Assembly: GCF_014647515.1 (NCBI RefSeq)
Contig: NZ_BMPI01000014.1
Location: 124,001-188,000, forward strand
DNA: 64,000 nt
Source: Dactylosporangium sucinum
Lineage (GTDB): Bacteria > Actinomycetota > Actinomycetes > Mycobacteriales > Micromonosporaceae
Reading direction: 5' to 3'
Below are positions 42,375 to 50,440 of the stretch, one piece after another. How positions within the stretch are numbered: position 1 is the stretch's first letter; each line of letters starts with the position of its first letter. A program made the position numbers and the translations under genes. The notes beneath the pieces were generated by a model, which saw only the letters and a list, made by a program, of their open reading frames with translations, did no database searches and was not told the origin of the DNA.

Positions 42375-43826
42375 TCAGCCGAGGACGGACTCGATCGGGC
42401 CGCGGAGGAAGTACAGCAGGAACAGCGCCGCGACGCCGTAGAGCAGCGGGTGGACCTCGCGGACCTTGCCGCGGGCCAGCTTGATCACCACGTAGGAGAC
42501 GATGCCCGCGCCGATGCCGTTCGAGATGGAGTACGTGAACGGCATCAGGATGATGGCCAGGAAGGCCGGCAGCGCGATGTCGTAGTCCGACCAGTCGATC
42601 GTGCGGACCGCCGTCATCATGAGGAAGCCGACGACGACCAGGGCGACCGATGCCGCCTCGAACGGCACGACCGTCACCAGCGGCGCGAAGAACATCGCCA
42701 CCAGGAACAGCGCGCCGGTCACCAGGCTGGCGACGCCGGTGCGGGCGCCCTCGGCCACGCCGGAGGCGCTCTCGATGTACGACGTGTTGCTCGACGTGCT
42801 GGCCGCACCGCCCGCCGCGGCGGCCAGGGAGTCGACGATCAGGATCTCCCGGGTGCGCGGCGGCATGTTCTCCTTGTCGAGCAGGCCGCCCTCCTGGCCC
42901 ACCGCGACCATCGTGCCCATGGTGTCGAAGAAGTCGGTGATGAGCAGGGTGAACACGAACATGATCACGACCAGGACGCCGGCCGTCTGCCACGAGTGCA
43001 GCACGTTGAAGTGGCCGAGCAGCGACAGGTCGGGCCGGTCGATGACCTGCTCCGGCAGGGCCGGGACGTTGAGGCTCCAGCCCTTCGGGTTGGGCTTGCC
43101 GTCGACGAACGACGGGCCGACCTTGGCGATCGCCTCGATGACGATGGCGAGGACGGTCGAGGCGAGGATGCCGATGAGGATGGCGCCGCGGACCTTGCGG
43201 ACGACCAGCACGATCGTGAGCACCAGGCCGACGCAGAACGCGAGGGCGGGCCAGCTGATCAGCTTGCCGCCGATGCCCAGCCCGACCGGCACGGTCGTGT
43301 TGGCCGCGTCGGGCAGGCGCCGCACGAAGCCCGCGTCGACGAAGCCGATCAGGGCCAGGAACAGGCCGATGCCGACGCCGATGGCGGACTTGAGCTGCGT
43401 CGGCACCGCCCGGAAGACCGCCTGCCGCAGCCCGGTGAGGACCAGGACCGTGATGAGCACGCCCTCGATGAAGACCAGGCCCATCGCGTCGGCCCAGGTC
43501 ATCTGGGGCGCGATCTCGAAGGCGACGAGCGCGTTGACGCCGAGCCCGGCGGCGAGGGCCAGGGGGAACCGCGCGACGGCGCCCATGAGGATCGTCATCA
43601 CGCCGGCGACCAGGGCGGTGGCCGAGGCGACGGCGGCGATCGCGAGCTTGCCGTTTGCACCGTCGATGCCGGAGCCGAGGATCAGCGGGTTGAGGACCAC
43701 GATGTACGCCATCGTGAAGAAGGTGGCGAGGCCGCCCCGGATCTCCCGGCCCAGCGTCGAGCCGCGTGCGCTGATCTCGAAGTAGCGGTCGAGCCCGTTG
43801 TGCGGCGCGACGGTTGTTTCGTCCAT
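42375..43826 (-). CDS. NCS2 purine permease, AzgA/GhxP type
   Basis: A 483-residue transporter for hypoxanthine, guanine or adenine. ATG 43826 follows GGGAGG. The family start LDRYFEISARGSTLGREIRG, then GLATFFTMAYIVVLNPLIL is diagnostic, and FPLALAAGLGVNALVAFEI, SNTSYIESASGVAEGARTG and the DFFDTMGTMVAVGQ helix are conserved. About 12-14 helices. It has its own terminator and an upstream gap of 94 bases, so it is monocistronic. Confidence 0.95.
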   Translation of the reverse strand: MDETTVAPHNGLDRYFEISARGSTLGREIRGGLATFFTMAYIVVLNPLILGSGIDGANGKLAIAAVASATALVAGVMTILMGAVARFPLALAAGLGVNALVAFEIAPQMTWADAMGLVFIEGVLITVLVLTGLRQAVFRAVPTQLKSAIGVGIGLFLALIGFVDAGFVRRLPDAANTTVPVGLGIGGKLISWPALAFCVGLVLTIVLVVRKVRGAILIGILASTVLAIVIEAIAKVGPSFVDGKPNPKGWSLNVPALPEQVIDRPDLSLLGHFNVLHSWQTAGVLVVIMFVFTLLITDFFDTMGTMVAVGQEGGLLDKENMPPRTREILIVDSLAAAAGGAASTSSNTSYIESASGVAEGARTGVASLVTGALFLVAMFFAPLVTVVPFEAASVALVVVGFLMMTAVRTIDWSDYDIALPAFLAIILMPFTYSISNGIGAGIVSYVVIKLARGKVREVHPLLYGVAALFLLYFLRGPIESVLG

Positions 43827-43919
43827 GCATCCTCCCTGGCTGGACACGTACGCGCGCATGATGCCACCCCGGCCGTCGCCGTGCCGTATCCGTCCCGAAA
43901 CGAAGTGGTAAACCAGACG

Positions 43920-44084
43920 TCAGTCGCGCTGCATGACGAACACGTCCTCGCGGCCGGGCCGGCCGGGCGCCTGCCGCACGTCGGACTCCTCGGCCTTCGC
44001 GACGTGGGAAGGCAGGTCGCCGTCGAACGCGTCGCAGACCGGCGCCGGCCGCGGGCGGGCGACGATGGCGCCGGGCTCCGTCAC
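43920..44084 (-). CDS. Small protein coupled to the MerR gene
   Basis: A 54-residue open frame from GTG 44084, which overlaps the MerR stop codon (GTGA). The translation is acidic and polar (DAFDGDLPSHVAKAEESDVR, then EDVFVMQRD). Codon choice is GC-rich at third positions, as in real genes here. No family was recognised. The coupling argues for translation; a chance frame in the 3' region remains possible. Confidence 0.45.
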   Translation of the reverse strand: MTEPGAIVARPRPAPVCDAFDGDLPSHVAKAEESDVRQAPGRPGREDVFVMQRD

Positions 44085-44440
44085 AGGTCGCAGAGCTTCT
44101 GGTCGGTGGCGATGTCGTCGAGGACGGCCTCCAGGGCCGAGATGCGGCGGTGCGCCTCGTCGGCGAGCTGGACCCGCAGCCGCAGCCAGTCGTCCAGCCG
44201 GGGATCGGACGGGAGTGTGGCGAGCATCTCGCGGATCTCGGCGACGCTCAGCCCGACCCGCTGGGCGACCCGGGCGACCTTCACCCGGCACACCGCGTCG
44301 CGGTCGAACCGGCGCTGGTTGCCGCCGGTCCGGGCCGCGCTGATGAGGCCCTGCCGCTCGTAGAAGCGCACGGCCGAGGCGGCGATCCCGCTCTCCGCGG
44401 CCACGTCGCTCACCGTCAGGGTCGCGCTTGACTTCAACAT
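44081..44440 (-). CDS. SoxR-like MerR regulator lacking the Fe-S cysteines
   Basis: A 119-residue MerR protein. The DNA-binding half (LTVSDVAAESGIAASAVRFY, then ERQGLISAARTGGNQRRFDR) and the AQRVGLSVAEIREMLATLP helix match SoxR closely. SoxR continues after the dimerisation helix with a four-cysteine [2Fe-2S] site; here the protein stops at ATDQKLCDL, leaving one Cys (C117). It may therefore sense redox by thiol chemistry or sense something else. It faces a flavin reductase and an MFS pump. ATG 44440 lies inside the shared operator. Confidence 0.88.
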   Translation of the reverse strand: MLKSSATLTVSDVAAESGIAASAVRFYERQGLISAARTGGNQRRFDRDAVCRVKVARVAQRVGLSVAEIREMLATLPSDPRLDDWLRLRVQLADEAHRRISALEAVLDDIATDQKLCDL

Positions 44441-44458
44441 TTGTTCCAGTTTTACCGT
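44428..44458 (+). promoter_or_regulatory. MerR-type promoter with 19-bp spacer and dyad
   Basis: TTGACT (44428-44433) and TACCGT (44453-44458) are separated by 19 bases, the over-long spacing that MerR activators correct. A dyad CTTCAACA-TT-TGTTCCAG (44432-44449) fills the spacer. The -10 ends 7 bases before ATG 44466, predicting a leaderless reductase message. On the minus strand TTGCTC, 17 bases and TAAAAC would place the MerR start at its own ATG too. Confidence 0.65.
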
Positions 44459-44465
44459 CGGCCGC

Positions 44466-45044
44466 ATGACTGAGCAAGCCCTTCCGCTGACGGTCGCGGT
44501 CATCGTCGGCAGCGTCCGCCGCCCGCGCGTCGGCCGGGCCGTCGCCGAGTGGTTCGCCGGCATCGGCGCCCGGACGACCGAGCACAAGCTCGACGTGATC
44601 GACCTCGCCGAGGTGGACCTCCCCCTCGCGGACACCCGGCCGGGCGGCTGCCACGACAGCCCGATCGCCGGGCGGCTCGCGGCGGCGGACGCGTTCGCGG
44701 TCGTCACCCCGGAGTACAACCACAGCTACCCGGCGGCGCTCAAGAACGCCATCGACTGGCACTACCGGGAGTGGATGTTCAAGCCGGTGGCGTTCGTCTC
44801 CTACGGCGCCGGCTCGGGCGGGGTCCGCGCCGTCGAGCACCTGCGGCTGGTCTTCGCCGAGCTGCACGCGGCCACCACCCGGCACGCCGTCGTGCTCAGC
44901 GCGCCGTGGGAGCGCCTCGGCCCGCGCGGCGTCCTGGACGCCGGCCCCGGCGCGGAGCGGGCCGCCGAGGTCGCCCTGCGCGAGCTGACGTGGTGGGGCG
45001 GCGCGCTGAGGGCGGCCCGCACGGCCGGCCCGTTCGAGGCGTGA
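44466..45044 (+). CDS. NADPH-dependent FMN reductase (flavodoxin-like)
   Basis: A 192-residue flavodoxin-fold reductase. VAVIVGSVRRPRVGRAVAEW contains the FMN phosphate loop, and FAVVTPEYNHSYPAALKNAI, then DWHYREW is the signature isoalloxazine region of the ArsH/SsuE/azobenzene reductase group. It probably reduces FMN, quinones or related electrophiles. The promoter geometry puts it under the SoxR-like regulator; the MFS pump follows immediately. Confidence 0.93.
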   Translation: MTEQALPLTVAVIVGSVRRPRVGRAVAEWFAGIGARTTEHKLDVIDLAEVDLPLADTRPGGCHDSPIAGRLAAADAFAVVTPEYNHSYPAALKNAIDWHYREWMFKPVAFVSYGAGSGGVRAVEHLRLVFAELHAATTRHAVVLSAPWERLGPRGVLDAGPGAERAAEVALRELTWWGGALRAARTAGPFEA

Positions 45045-45046
45045 GC

Positions 45047-46507
45047 ATGGATCCCGCGGCGCGCCGCCTCGGCGGCTTCCTCGCGCTCGGCGGCCTGCTG
45101 GTCGTCGTCGACACCACCGTGGTGGTCGTGACGGTACCGCGGCTCGTCCGCGAGTTCGACGCGTCCCTCACCACCGTCCAGTGGGCGACCGCCGGCTACG
45201 CCCTCGCGCTCGTGGCGGTGCTGCCGATCGCGGCCTGGGCCTCGGCCCGGTTCGGCACCCGCGCCACGTACCTCACCGCGCTCGCCGCCTTCACCGGCGC
45301 GTCGCTGCTCACCGGCCTGGCTTGGAACGTCGGCGCCCTCATCGCCTTCCGCGTGCTGCAGGGCCTCGGCGGCGGCCTGCTGAACCCGGTCGGCACCGCG
45401 ATCGCCCTGTCCGCCGTACCGCCGCACCGGCGCGGCGCGATGATGAGCATGCTCGGCCTGCCGGTGCTCGTCGGGCCGCTCGCCGGGCCGCTGCTGGCCG
45501 GCCTCCTGGTCGACCACGCGTCGTGGCGCTGGGTGTTCTGGCTCAACGTGCCGATCGGCGTGGCCGCGCTGCTCCTCGGCCGCCGCCTGCTGCCGGCGCC
45601 GGCGGCCGGGCGGGAGCGGCTGCCGCTCGACGTGCTCGGCCTGCTGCTGCTCAGCCCCGGGGTGACCCTCGTCGTGCTCGGCCTGTCGGGGTCCGGTCTG
45701 GCCCTGGCCGCCGTCGCCGGGGCCGCGCTCGTCGCGGTGTTCGTCCTGCGGTCGCGGCGGGTCGCCGCGCCGCTGCTGCGCCTCGACGTCCTGCGCGAGC
45801 GGGCCACCGCCGCCGGCGCCGCGACCGTCGCGCTGTTCGCCTGCGCGTACTTCGGCGCCGGGCTCGTCGGCCCGCTGTACGTGCAGGTCGTGCGGGGCGA
45901 CCCGGCGACCGCCGCGGGTGCGCTGAGCCTGCCGCAGGCCCTCGCGACGGGCCTGACCCTGCAGGTGGCGACCCGCCTGGTCGACCGCTACCCGCCCCGG
46001 CGGATCGTCGGCCTCGGCGTCGCGGCCGCGGTTTCGGGCACGGTACTGCTGGTGGCCGTCCTCGACGCGCACACCCCGTACCCGGTGCTGGCCGCGATCG
46101 GCGTGCTCACCGGCACCGGCGTCGGCGCCACCATCATGCCGGTGATGACCGCGGCCACCCGGGCGCTGCCCGCCGACCGCATCCCGTCGGCGGCGACCGT
46201 GCTCAACATCCTGTCGCAGACCGCGATCGCCGCCGGCACCGCGCTCGTCACCGCCGTGCTGTCCTGGCGCACCGGCGCCCACGCCGGCCTGACCGTCGGC
46301 GCGGCCGCGGAGCTGGCGCCCGGCGCCCGGGCGGCGCAGGCCCCGGCCCTGGCGGCGGCGGTCCGCGACACCCTGGTGGTGCCGGCCGTCCTCATGGCCG
46401 CGGCCTGGCTGGCCAGCCGCCGGCTCCCCCGCGCCGACGGCGTGCCCCACGGGCCGACGGTCACCAGCCACTCGCCGGCCGCCAGCGCGTCCCCCGGCGA
46501 CGCGTGA
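45047..46507 (+). CDS. MFS drug exporter, DHA2 family
   Basis: A 486-residue, 14-helix exporter. VVVDTTVVVVTVPRLVREFD is the typical helix 1 motif, FRVLQGLGGGLLNPVGTAIA covers motif B, and GLPVLVGPLAGPLLAGLLVD is motif C-like. ATG 45047 has GAGG 8 bases upstream; GTG 45041 overlaps the reductase stop. Reductase plus pump under a redox-type regulator suggests export of redox-active compounds such as quinones or phenazines. Confidence 0.92.
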   Translation: MDPAARRLGGFLALGGLLVVVDTTVVVVTVPRLVREFDASLTTVQWATAGYALALVAVLPIAAWASARFGTRATYLTALAAFTGASLLTGLAWNVGALIAFRVLQGLGGGLLNPVGTAIALSAVPPHRRGAMMSMLGLPVLVGPLAGPLLAGLLVDHASWRWVFWLNVPIGVAALLLGRRLLPAPAAGRERLPLDVLGLLLLSPGVTLVVLGLSGSGLALAAVAGAALVAVFVLRSRRVAAPLLRLDVLRERATAAGAATVALFACAYFGAGLVGPLYVQVVRGDPATAAGALSLPQALATGLTLQVATRLVDRYPPRRIVGLGVAAAVSGTVLLVAVLDAHTPYPVLAAIGVLTGTGVGATIMPVMTAATRALPADRIPSAATVLNILSQTAIAAGTALVTAVLSWRTGAHAGLTVGAAAELAPGARAAQAPALAAAVRDTLVVPAVLMAAAWLASRRLPRADGVPHGPTVTSHSPAASASPGDA

Positions 46508-46673
46508 TGGCGGACGACCGTTCGGGTCAGCCGATCCGGACCACCCGGGCCCACGCCGGCGGGGCATCGGGGACGTGGTCCGGGTCGGACCCGCGAGATC
46601 GGCCGGAGCGCCCGGCGGCGGGCCGGTGCCGGCGCGCTCGCGCAGCTCCGGGGCGCGGTCGGCGTCCCAGAGG

Positions 46674-46805
46674 TCACGCCCCCGCCCAGTCGCCCGCGGC
46701 ACGGCGGGCGGTCGCGGATTCGATCATTGCGGGCGGCACGGCATACTCGCGCACGCGCTGCCAGCACAGGAGTCGGGTCTCGCCGTTCGCGAAGTCGGAG
46801 CGCAT
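46674..46805 (-). pseudogene. N-terminal remnant of an actinobacterial hypothetical gene
   Basis: The minus-strand frame reads ETRLLCWQRVREYAVPPAMI, then ESATARRAAGDWAGA and a TGA. The sequence looks coding and, from memory, resembles the first 40 residues of longer Micromonosporaceae proteins that continue after DWxGAC. Here translation stops and no continuation is clear downstream, so it is probably a truncated relic. The rest of 46508-46876 shows nothing else convincing. Confidence 0.45.
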
Positions 46806-46876
46806 CAGCACGCACGGATTGCGAACGGGACCCCCAATCTGCCAAGGGTGGTCATCGCCGGTGACCGTACCGCCCG

Positions 46877-47362
46877 TCAGCCGATCCCGTCGACCTCGTG
46901 GCGGGCGCCGTCGCGGATCACGTAGACGACGTCGTGGCGGGTCTTCGCCGCGTAGGCGGCCCACTGCCGCTCGCCCCAGTCCTCGATGTCGGCCGGGTCG
47001 ACCTCGTCATACTCGGGCTCGACGGTCCGCTGGACCACGTGGACGACGTTGTCGCGCACCTCGATGCGCCACTCGTCGCCGGGCTCCTCGCCCTCGGCCT
47101 CGATGGTGCCGTCGACCACGTGGCCGGGCGGCAGCAGGTGCTCGATGACGTGCGCGAGCCACAGCTCGGCGGCGTAGAACTTCTCCGCGCCGTCCCACCC
47201 GATCGTCGCGCCGTCGTCGAAGGCGACCCAGTGGCACCAGTGGCCGGGCAGCCCGGGGTCCTCGTGCCTGGTCCCGGCCCAGCCGGCCAGCCGCTGGACG
47301 GTGTCCGGGCCGAGCGGCGGCACGACGGTGACCCGCCCCGTGAACTCGGTCGTGTACCCCAC
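46877..47362 (-). CDS. Conserved actinobacterial hypothetical protein
   Basis: A 161-residue soluble protein starting at GTG 47362. The opening GYTTEFTGRVTVVPPLGPDT and the core HWCHWVAFDDGATIGWDGAE, then KFYAAELWLAHVIEHLLPPG are shared with uncharacterised proteins of Streptomyces and relatives. In this copy a C-terminal segment rich in Asp and Glu (VEPEYDEVDPADIEDWGERQ) follows. Function unknown. Confidence 0.8.
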   Translation of the reverse strand: MGYTTEFTGRVTVVPPLGPDTVQRLAGWAGTRHEDPGLPGHWCHWVAFDDGATIGWDGAEKFYAAELWLAHVIEHLLPPGHVVDGTIEAEGEEPGDEWRIEVRDNVVHVVQRTVEPEYDEVDPADIEDWGERQWAAYAAKTRHDVVYVIRDGARHEVDGIG

Positions 47363-47377
47363 GCCCCACAGTCTGCC

Positions 47378-47986
47378 CTACCGGGAGGCGACGACGGGCT
47401 CCCCGTGCAGCCAGGACAGCGCCGCCTCGGGCGCGGCGAACTCGGCGAACAGGTGCTGCAGGCACAGCGTGTGCAGGATGCGGCGCACGCCCGGCGACAT
47501 GCCCGCCAGGCACGCGTGGCCGCCGTCCCGTGCGGCCCGGTGGCGGGCGGCCACCAGGACGCCGAGCGTCGAGGTGTCCAGGCTCTCGGCCCCGGACAGG
47601 TCGATCACCAGGTGCGGCGGGCGGCGGGCGGCCCCGGCCAGGGCCGCGTGCAGGGCGTCGTGGGCCGACGCGGTCAGGTCGCCGGTCAGCGACAGCACCG
47701 CGACGCCCCGCTCCGTGCGGAGGGAGACGCGGTCGTCGAACGAGTCCAGGGCGCCGGTCGGCTGGGCCGGGATCGCCGCGCCCGCGGCGGCGAGGGGGAC
47801 CCGGGAGCAGCGCCCGCAGCTGTGCGGGCCGGTGGCCAGGCGGGTGCCGGTCCAGCCGTGCCGGCTGAAGAGGCTCCACACCAGGTCCCAGTTGTGCATG
47901 GTGGCGCCGAGGCCGGTCACCGTCTGGCCGCACGTGTCGCACACCAGGCCGAAGTCGGTTCCGTCGATGGTCGTCGATGCTGTCAT
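47378..47986 (-). CDS. STAS-domain protein with N-terminal zinc-finger-like region
   Basis: A 202-residue protein. The first 70 residues contain CDTCGQTV and SCGRCSRV, two CxxC pairs that could bind zinc. Residues about 90-195 form an anti-sigma antagonist (SpoIIAA-like) STAS domain with the phosphorylatable segment DLSGAESLDTSTLGVLVAAR. STAS proteins bind anti-sigma kinases in partner-switching; no such kinase is encoded nearby. GTG 48013, overlapping the upstream STAS stop, is an alternative start. Confidence 0.85.
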   Translation of the reverse strand: MTASTTIDGTDFGLVCDTCGQTVTGLGATMHNWDLVWSLFSRHGWTGTRLATGPHSCGRCSRVPLAAAGAAIPAQPTGALDSFDDRVSLRTERGVAVLSLTGDLTASAHDALHAALAGAARRPPHLVIDLSGAESLDTSTLGVLVAARHRAARDGGHACLAGMSPGVRRILHTLCLQHLFAEFAAPEAALSWLHGEPVVASR

Positions 47987-48009
47987 GGGCGATGGGTCCC
48001 CTCTGTCGA

Positions 48010-48315
48010 TCACTCCACCTGCAGGACGTGGTCGACCCGGGCCAGCTCCAGCGTGCGGCGCACCCGCGGCGACGGGTTGCGCAGGGTCAGCCGGCCGCCC
48101 TCGGACCACACGCGGCGGTGAACGTCGAGGAGCATGCCGATCGCGGCCGCGTCGACGAACGGGCACTGGGCCAGGTCGATGCGCAGGTGGGTCGGGTGCA
48201 GGTCCACGGCGTCGTGGAGAAGTGCGGCGATCCGCGGTACCGTCGCGGCATCCAGCTCCTCGGTGACGATGATCTCGACCGTGGGCGCCGCCGGGCGGAC
48301 CGTCTCGCTGCGCAT
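48010..48315 (-). CDS. STAS-domain protein lacking the phosphoserine
   Basis: A 101-residue single STAS domain (VEIIVTEELDAATVPRIAAL, then HLRIDLAQCPFVDAAAIGML). Where SpoIIAA-type antagonists carry DSSG or DTSG, this has DAAAIG, so the regulatory Ser/Thr is missing and the usual phosphorylation switch cannot work. It lies directly upstream of the larger STAS gene on the same strand. Divergent from the response regulator at 48426. Confidence 0.85.
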   Translation of the reverse strand: MRSETVRPAAPTVEIIVTEELDAATVPRIAALLHDAVDLHPTHLRIDLAQCPFVDAAAIGMLLDVHRRVWSEGGRLTLRNPSPRVRRTLELARVDHVLQVE

Positions 48316-48343
48316 GTCCTCCAGCGTTCGCCGGGCATGTGGC

Positions 48344-48376
48344 GGAAGTTTCCCGGAAGTATGACGGTTTCATGAC
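48344..48376. promoter_or_regulatory. Three 11-bp direct repeats upstream of OmpR-type regulator
   Basis: GGAAGTTTCCC, GGAAGTATGAC and GGTTTCATGAC stand head to tail in exact 11-bp register. OmpR/PhoP-class regulators bind tandem 11-bp units on one face of the helix. The array lies between the divergent STAS gene and the response-regulator gene, a good position for autoregulation. Confidence 0.5.
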
Positions 48377-48425
48377 AAGACTTTTGGATTGGTCGATCAA
48401 GGGGGCGGGACGGCATGATGCGGTT

Positions 48426-49100
48426 ATGCCCGGGGTGCTGGTGATCGAGGACGACGACCGGATCCGGCTCTCGCTGGTGCTCGCACTGGAGGACGAGGGC
48501 TACGCGGTGCGCGGCGCCGCGAGCGCCGAGGAGGGCCTCGTGGCGCAGCGCGAGGAGCCGGCCGACACGGTGCTGGTCGACCTCATGCTGCCCGGCGCCG
48601 ACGGGTTCGAGTGCATCCGGCAGCTGCGCCGCGAGGACGACGTGCCGATCGTGGTGGTGTCCGCCCGCGACGACACCCACGACATCGTCGCCGCGCTGGA
48701 GGCCGGCGCCGACGACTACCTGGTGAAGCCGGTCGCGGTGAAGGAGCTGTCGGCCCGGCTGCGGGCGCTGCGCCGCCGCGGGCGCACCCTGCTCGCGCCG
48801 GTGTCCACGATGGCGTTCGGCGACCTGGAGATCCTGCCCGAGGCGGGCGAGGTGCGGCTGCGCGGCGAGCCGGTGGCGCTGACCCGCACCGAGTTCCGGC
48901 TGCTGTGCGAGCTGGCCGAGCACCCGGGGCTGGTGCTGTCGCGGCAGCAGCTGCTGCAGCGGGTGTGGGAGTACGAGATCGGCGACGAGCGGCTCGTCGA
49001 CGTCCACGTGGGCCGGCTGCGGCAGAAGATCGAGGACGACTCGCGGGCGCCGCGATACCTCGTGACGGTCCGCGGCATGGGCTACAAGCTGCAGAAATGA
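48426..49100 (+). CDS. OmpR-family response regulator
   Basis: A 224-residue regulator. Receiver: VLVIEDDDRI acidic pair, phospho-acceptor in VLVDLMLPGADGFE, Thr/Ser in VVVSARD and lysine in YLVKPVAV. The winged-helix output domain follows (RLRGEPVALTRTEFRLLCEL, then LVDVHVGRLRQKIEDDSRAP and VRGMGYKLQK). ATG 48426 was chosen; upstream ATGs in frame lie in the repeat region. The stop overlaps the kinase start (ATGA). Confidence 0.95.
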   Translation: MPGVLVIEDDDRIRLSLVLALEDEGYAVRGAASAEEGLVAQREEPADTVLVDLMLPGADGFECIRQLRREDDVPIVVVSARDDTHDIVAALEAGADDYLVKPVAVKELSARLRALRRRGRTLLAPVSTMAFGDLEILPEAGEVRLRGEPVALTRTEFRLLCELAEHPGLVLSRQQLLQRVWEYEIGDERLVDVHVGRLRQKIEDDSRAPRYLVTVRGMGYKLQK

Positions 49101-50440
49101 GGGTCGCCGGGCTTCGCACGCGGGTGATCGCCGGCTTCGCGGCCGGCGCTCTGGCGCTGTCGGCGTCGATGGCCCTGGTGTCGTACCAGGTGACCCGGAC
49201 CAACCTGCTGTCCGGCCGGGAGCGCTCGACGATCCGCGCCGCCACCTTCGACGCCCGGGTCATCACCGCCGGGCTCAAGACCGACCACCCGGACATCGTC
49301 GGCATGCTGCAGACGCTCGACACCGGCGGCAACCGGCGGGCGCTGGTGCACCGCGACGGCGGCTGGTACGCGCGCGGGGCCGACCCGGGCGCGATCGCCG
49401 TGCCGGCCGAGCTGCAGCGCCTGGTGACCGCCGGCGAACAGGCGATCCAGCGGGTGCGCATCGACGGGGTGCCGGCCGTGGTCGTGGGGCTGCCGCTCAC
49501 GCCGACGACGGCGCTGTACGAGATCGACTACCTGCGCGAGCTGGACCAGACGCTGCGGGTCCTCGGCTGGGTGCTCACGCTGGTGGCGGCCGCCGTCGCC
49601 GCGGCGGGGGCCGGGCTGGGCTGGTATGCGACGCGCTACGTGCTGCGGCCGCTGCGTTCGGTCGCCGACGCGGCGCAGGGCATCACCGCCGGCGACCTCA
49701 CCGCGCGGCTCGACCCGGCGACCGACCCCGACCTGGAGCGGCTCACCACGTCGTTCAACGAGATGGTCGAGCAGCTGGCCCGGCGCATCGAGCGCGACCG
49801 GCGCTTCGCCGCCGACGTGAGCCACGAGCTGCGCTCGCCGCTGCAGACCCTGGCGGCGTCGGCGAGCGTCCTGCACCGCCGCCGCGACCAGCTCGACGAG
49901 CGCACGGCGACCGCGGCCGGGCTGGTCGTCGACGAGATCGGCCGGTTCCAGTCGCTCGTCGACGACCTGCTGGAGCTGTCGCGCGGCGACCAGCCGGTGC
50001 AGCTCGCCCCGACCGACATGGCCGCGCTCGCGCACCGGGTGGTGGAGGCCCGCGGGCTGCCGCCGTCGATCGTGCAGGCCCGCGCCGGCCTGGAGTGGAC
50101 GGTCGACCGGCGGCGGATCGAGCAGGTGCTGGTCAACCTGCTCGACAACGCGGTGACCCACGGCGGCGGGCCGGTCGCGGTGCGCCTGGTCGAGGACCGC
50201 CGCTGCGGGATCATCGAGGTCGACGACGAGGGCCCGGGCGTCAGGCCGGCCGACCGGACGGTGATCTTCGACCGCTTCGTGCGGGGCCGCTCGGCCGGCG
50301 CCCGCGGCCGCGACGACGGCACCGGCCTCGGCCTGTCGCTGGTCGCCCAGCACGTCGGCGTGCACGGCGGGAAGGTCCGCGTCCTGGACCGCCCGGGCGG
50401 CGGCGCCCGCTTCCGCGTCGAACTGCCGGACGTGCGGTGA
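49097..50440 (+). CDS. HAMP-containing sensor histidine kinase
   Basis: A 447-residue kinase. Helix 1 (about 11-31), an extracytoplasmic sensor of about 115 residues, helix 2 (about 152-172) and HAMP (TRYVLRPLRSVADAAQGITA, then GDLTARLD). HisKA is FAADVSHELRSPLQTLAASA; HATPase_c has the N box VLVNLLDNAVTHGGGP, DDEGPGV and GTGLGLSLVAQHV. The order regulator, kinase, lipoprotein echoes MtrA-MtrB-LpqB. The end overlaps the lipoprotein start (GTGA). Confidence 0.94.
   Translation: MRVAGLRTRVIAGFAAGALALSASMALVSYQVTRTNLLSGRERSTIRAATFDARVITAGLKTDHPDIVGMLQTLDTGGNRRALVHRDGGWYARGADPGAIAVPAELQRLVTAGEQAIQRVRIDGVPAVVVGLPLTPTTALYEIDYLRELDQTLRVLGWVLTLVAAAVAAAGAGLGWYATRYVLRPLRSVADAAQGITAGDLTARLDPATDPDLERLTTSFNEMVEQLARRIERDRRFAADVSHELRSPLQTLAASASVLHRRRDQLDERTATAAGLVVDEIGRFQSLVDDLLELSRGDQPVQLAPTDMAALAHRVVEARGLPPSIVQARAGLEWTVDRRRIEQVLVNLLDNAVTHGGGPVAVRLVEDRRCGIIEVDDEGPGVRPADRTVIFDRFVRGRSAGARGRDDGTGLGLSLVAQHVGVHGGKVRVLDRPGGGARFRVELPDVR

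Noticed and set aside
46595-46625. Possible third copy of the loop motif GGCCGGAGCG
   Set aside because: It shares only the 10-mer; neither a flanking stem nor the CCTCAAGACA tail is present.
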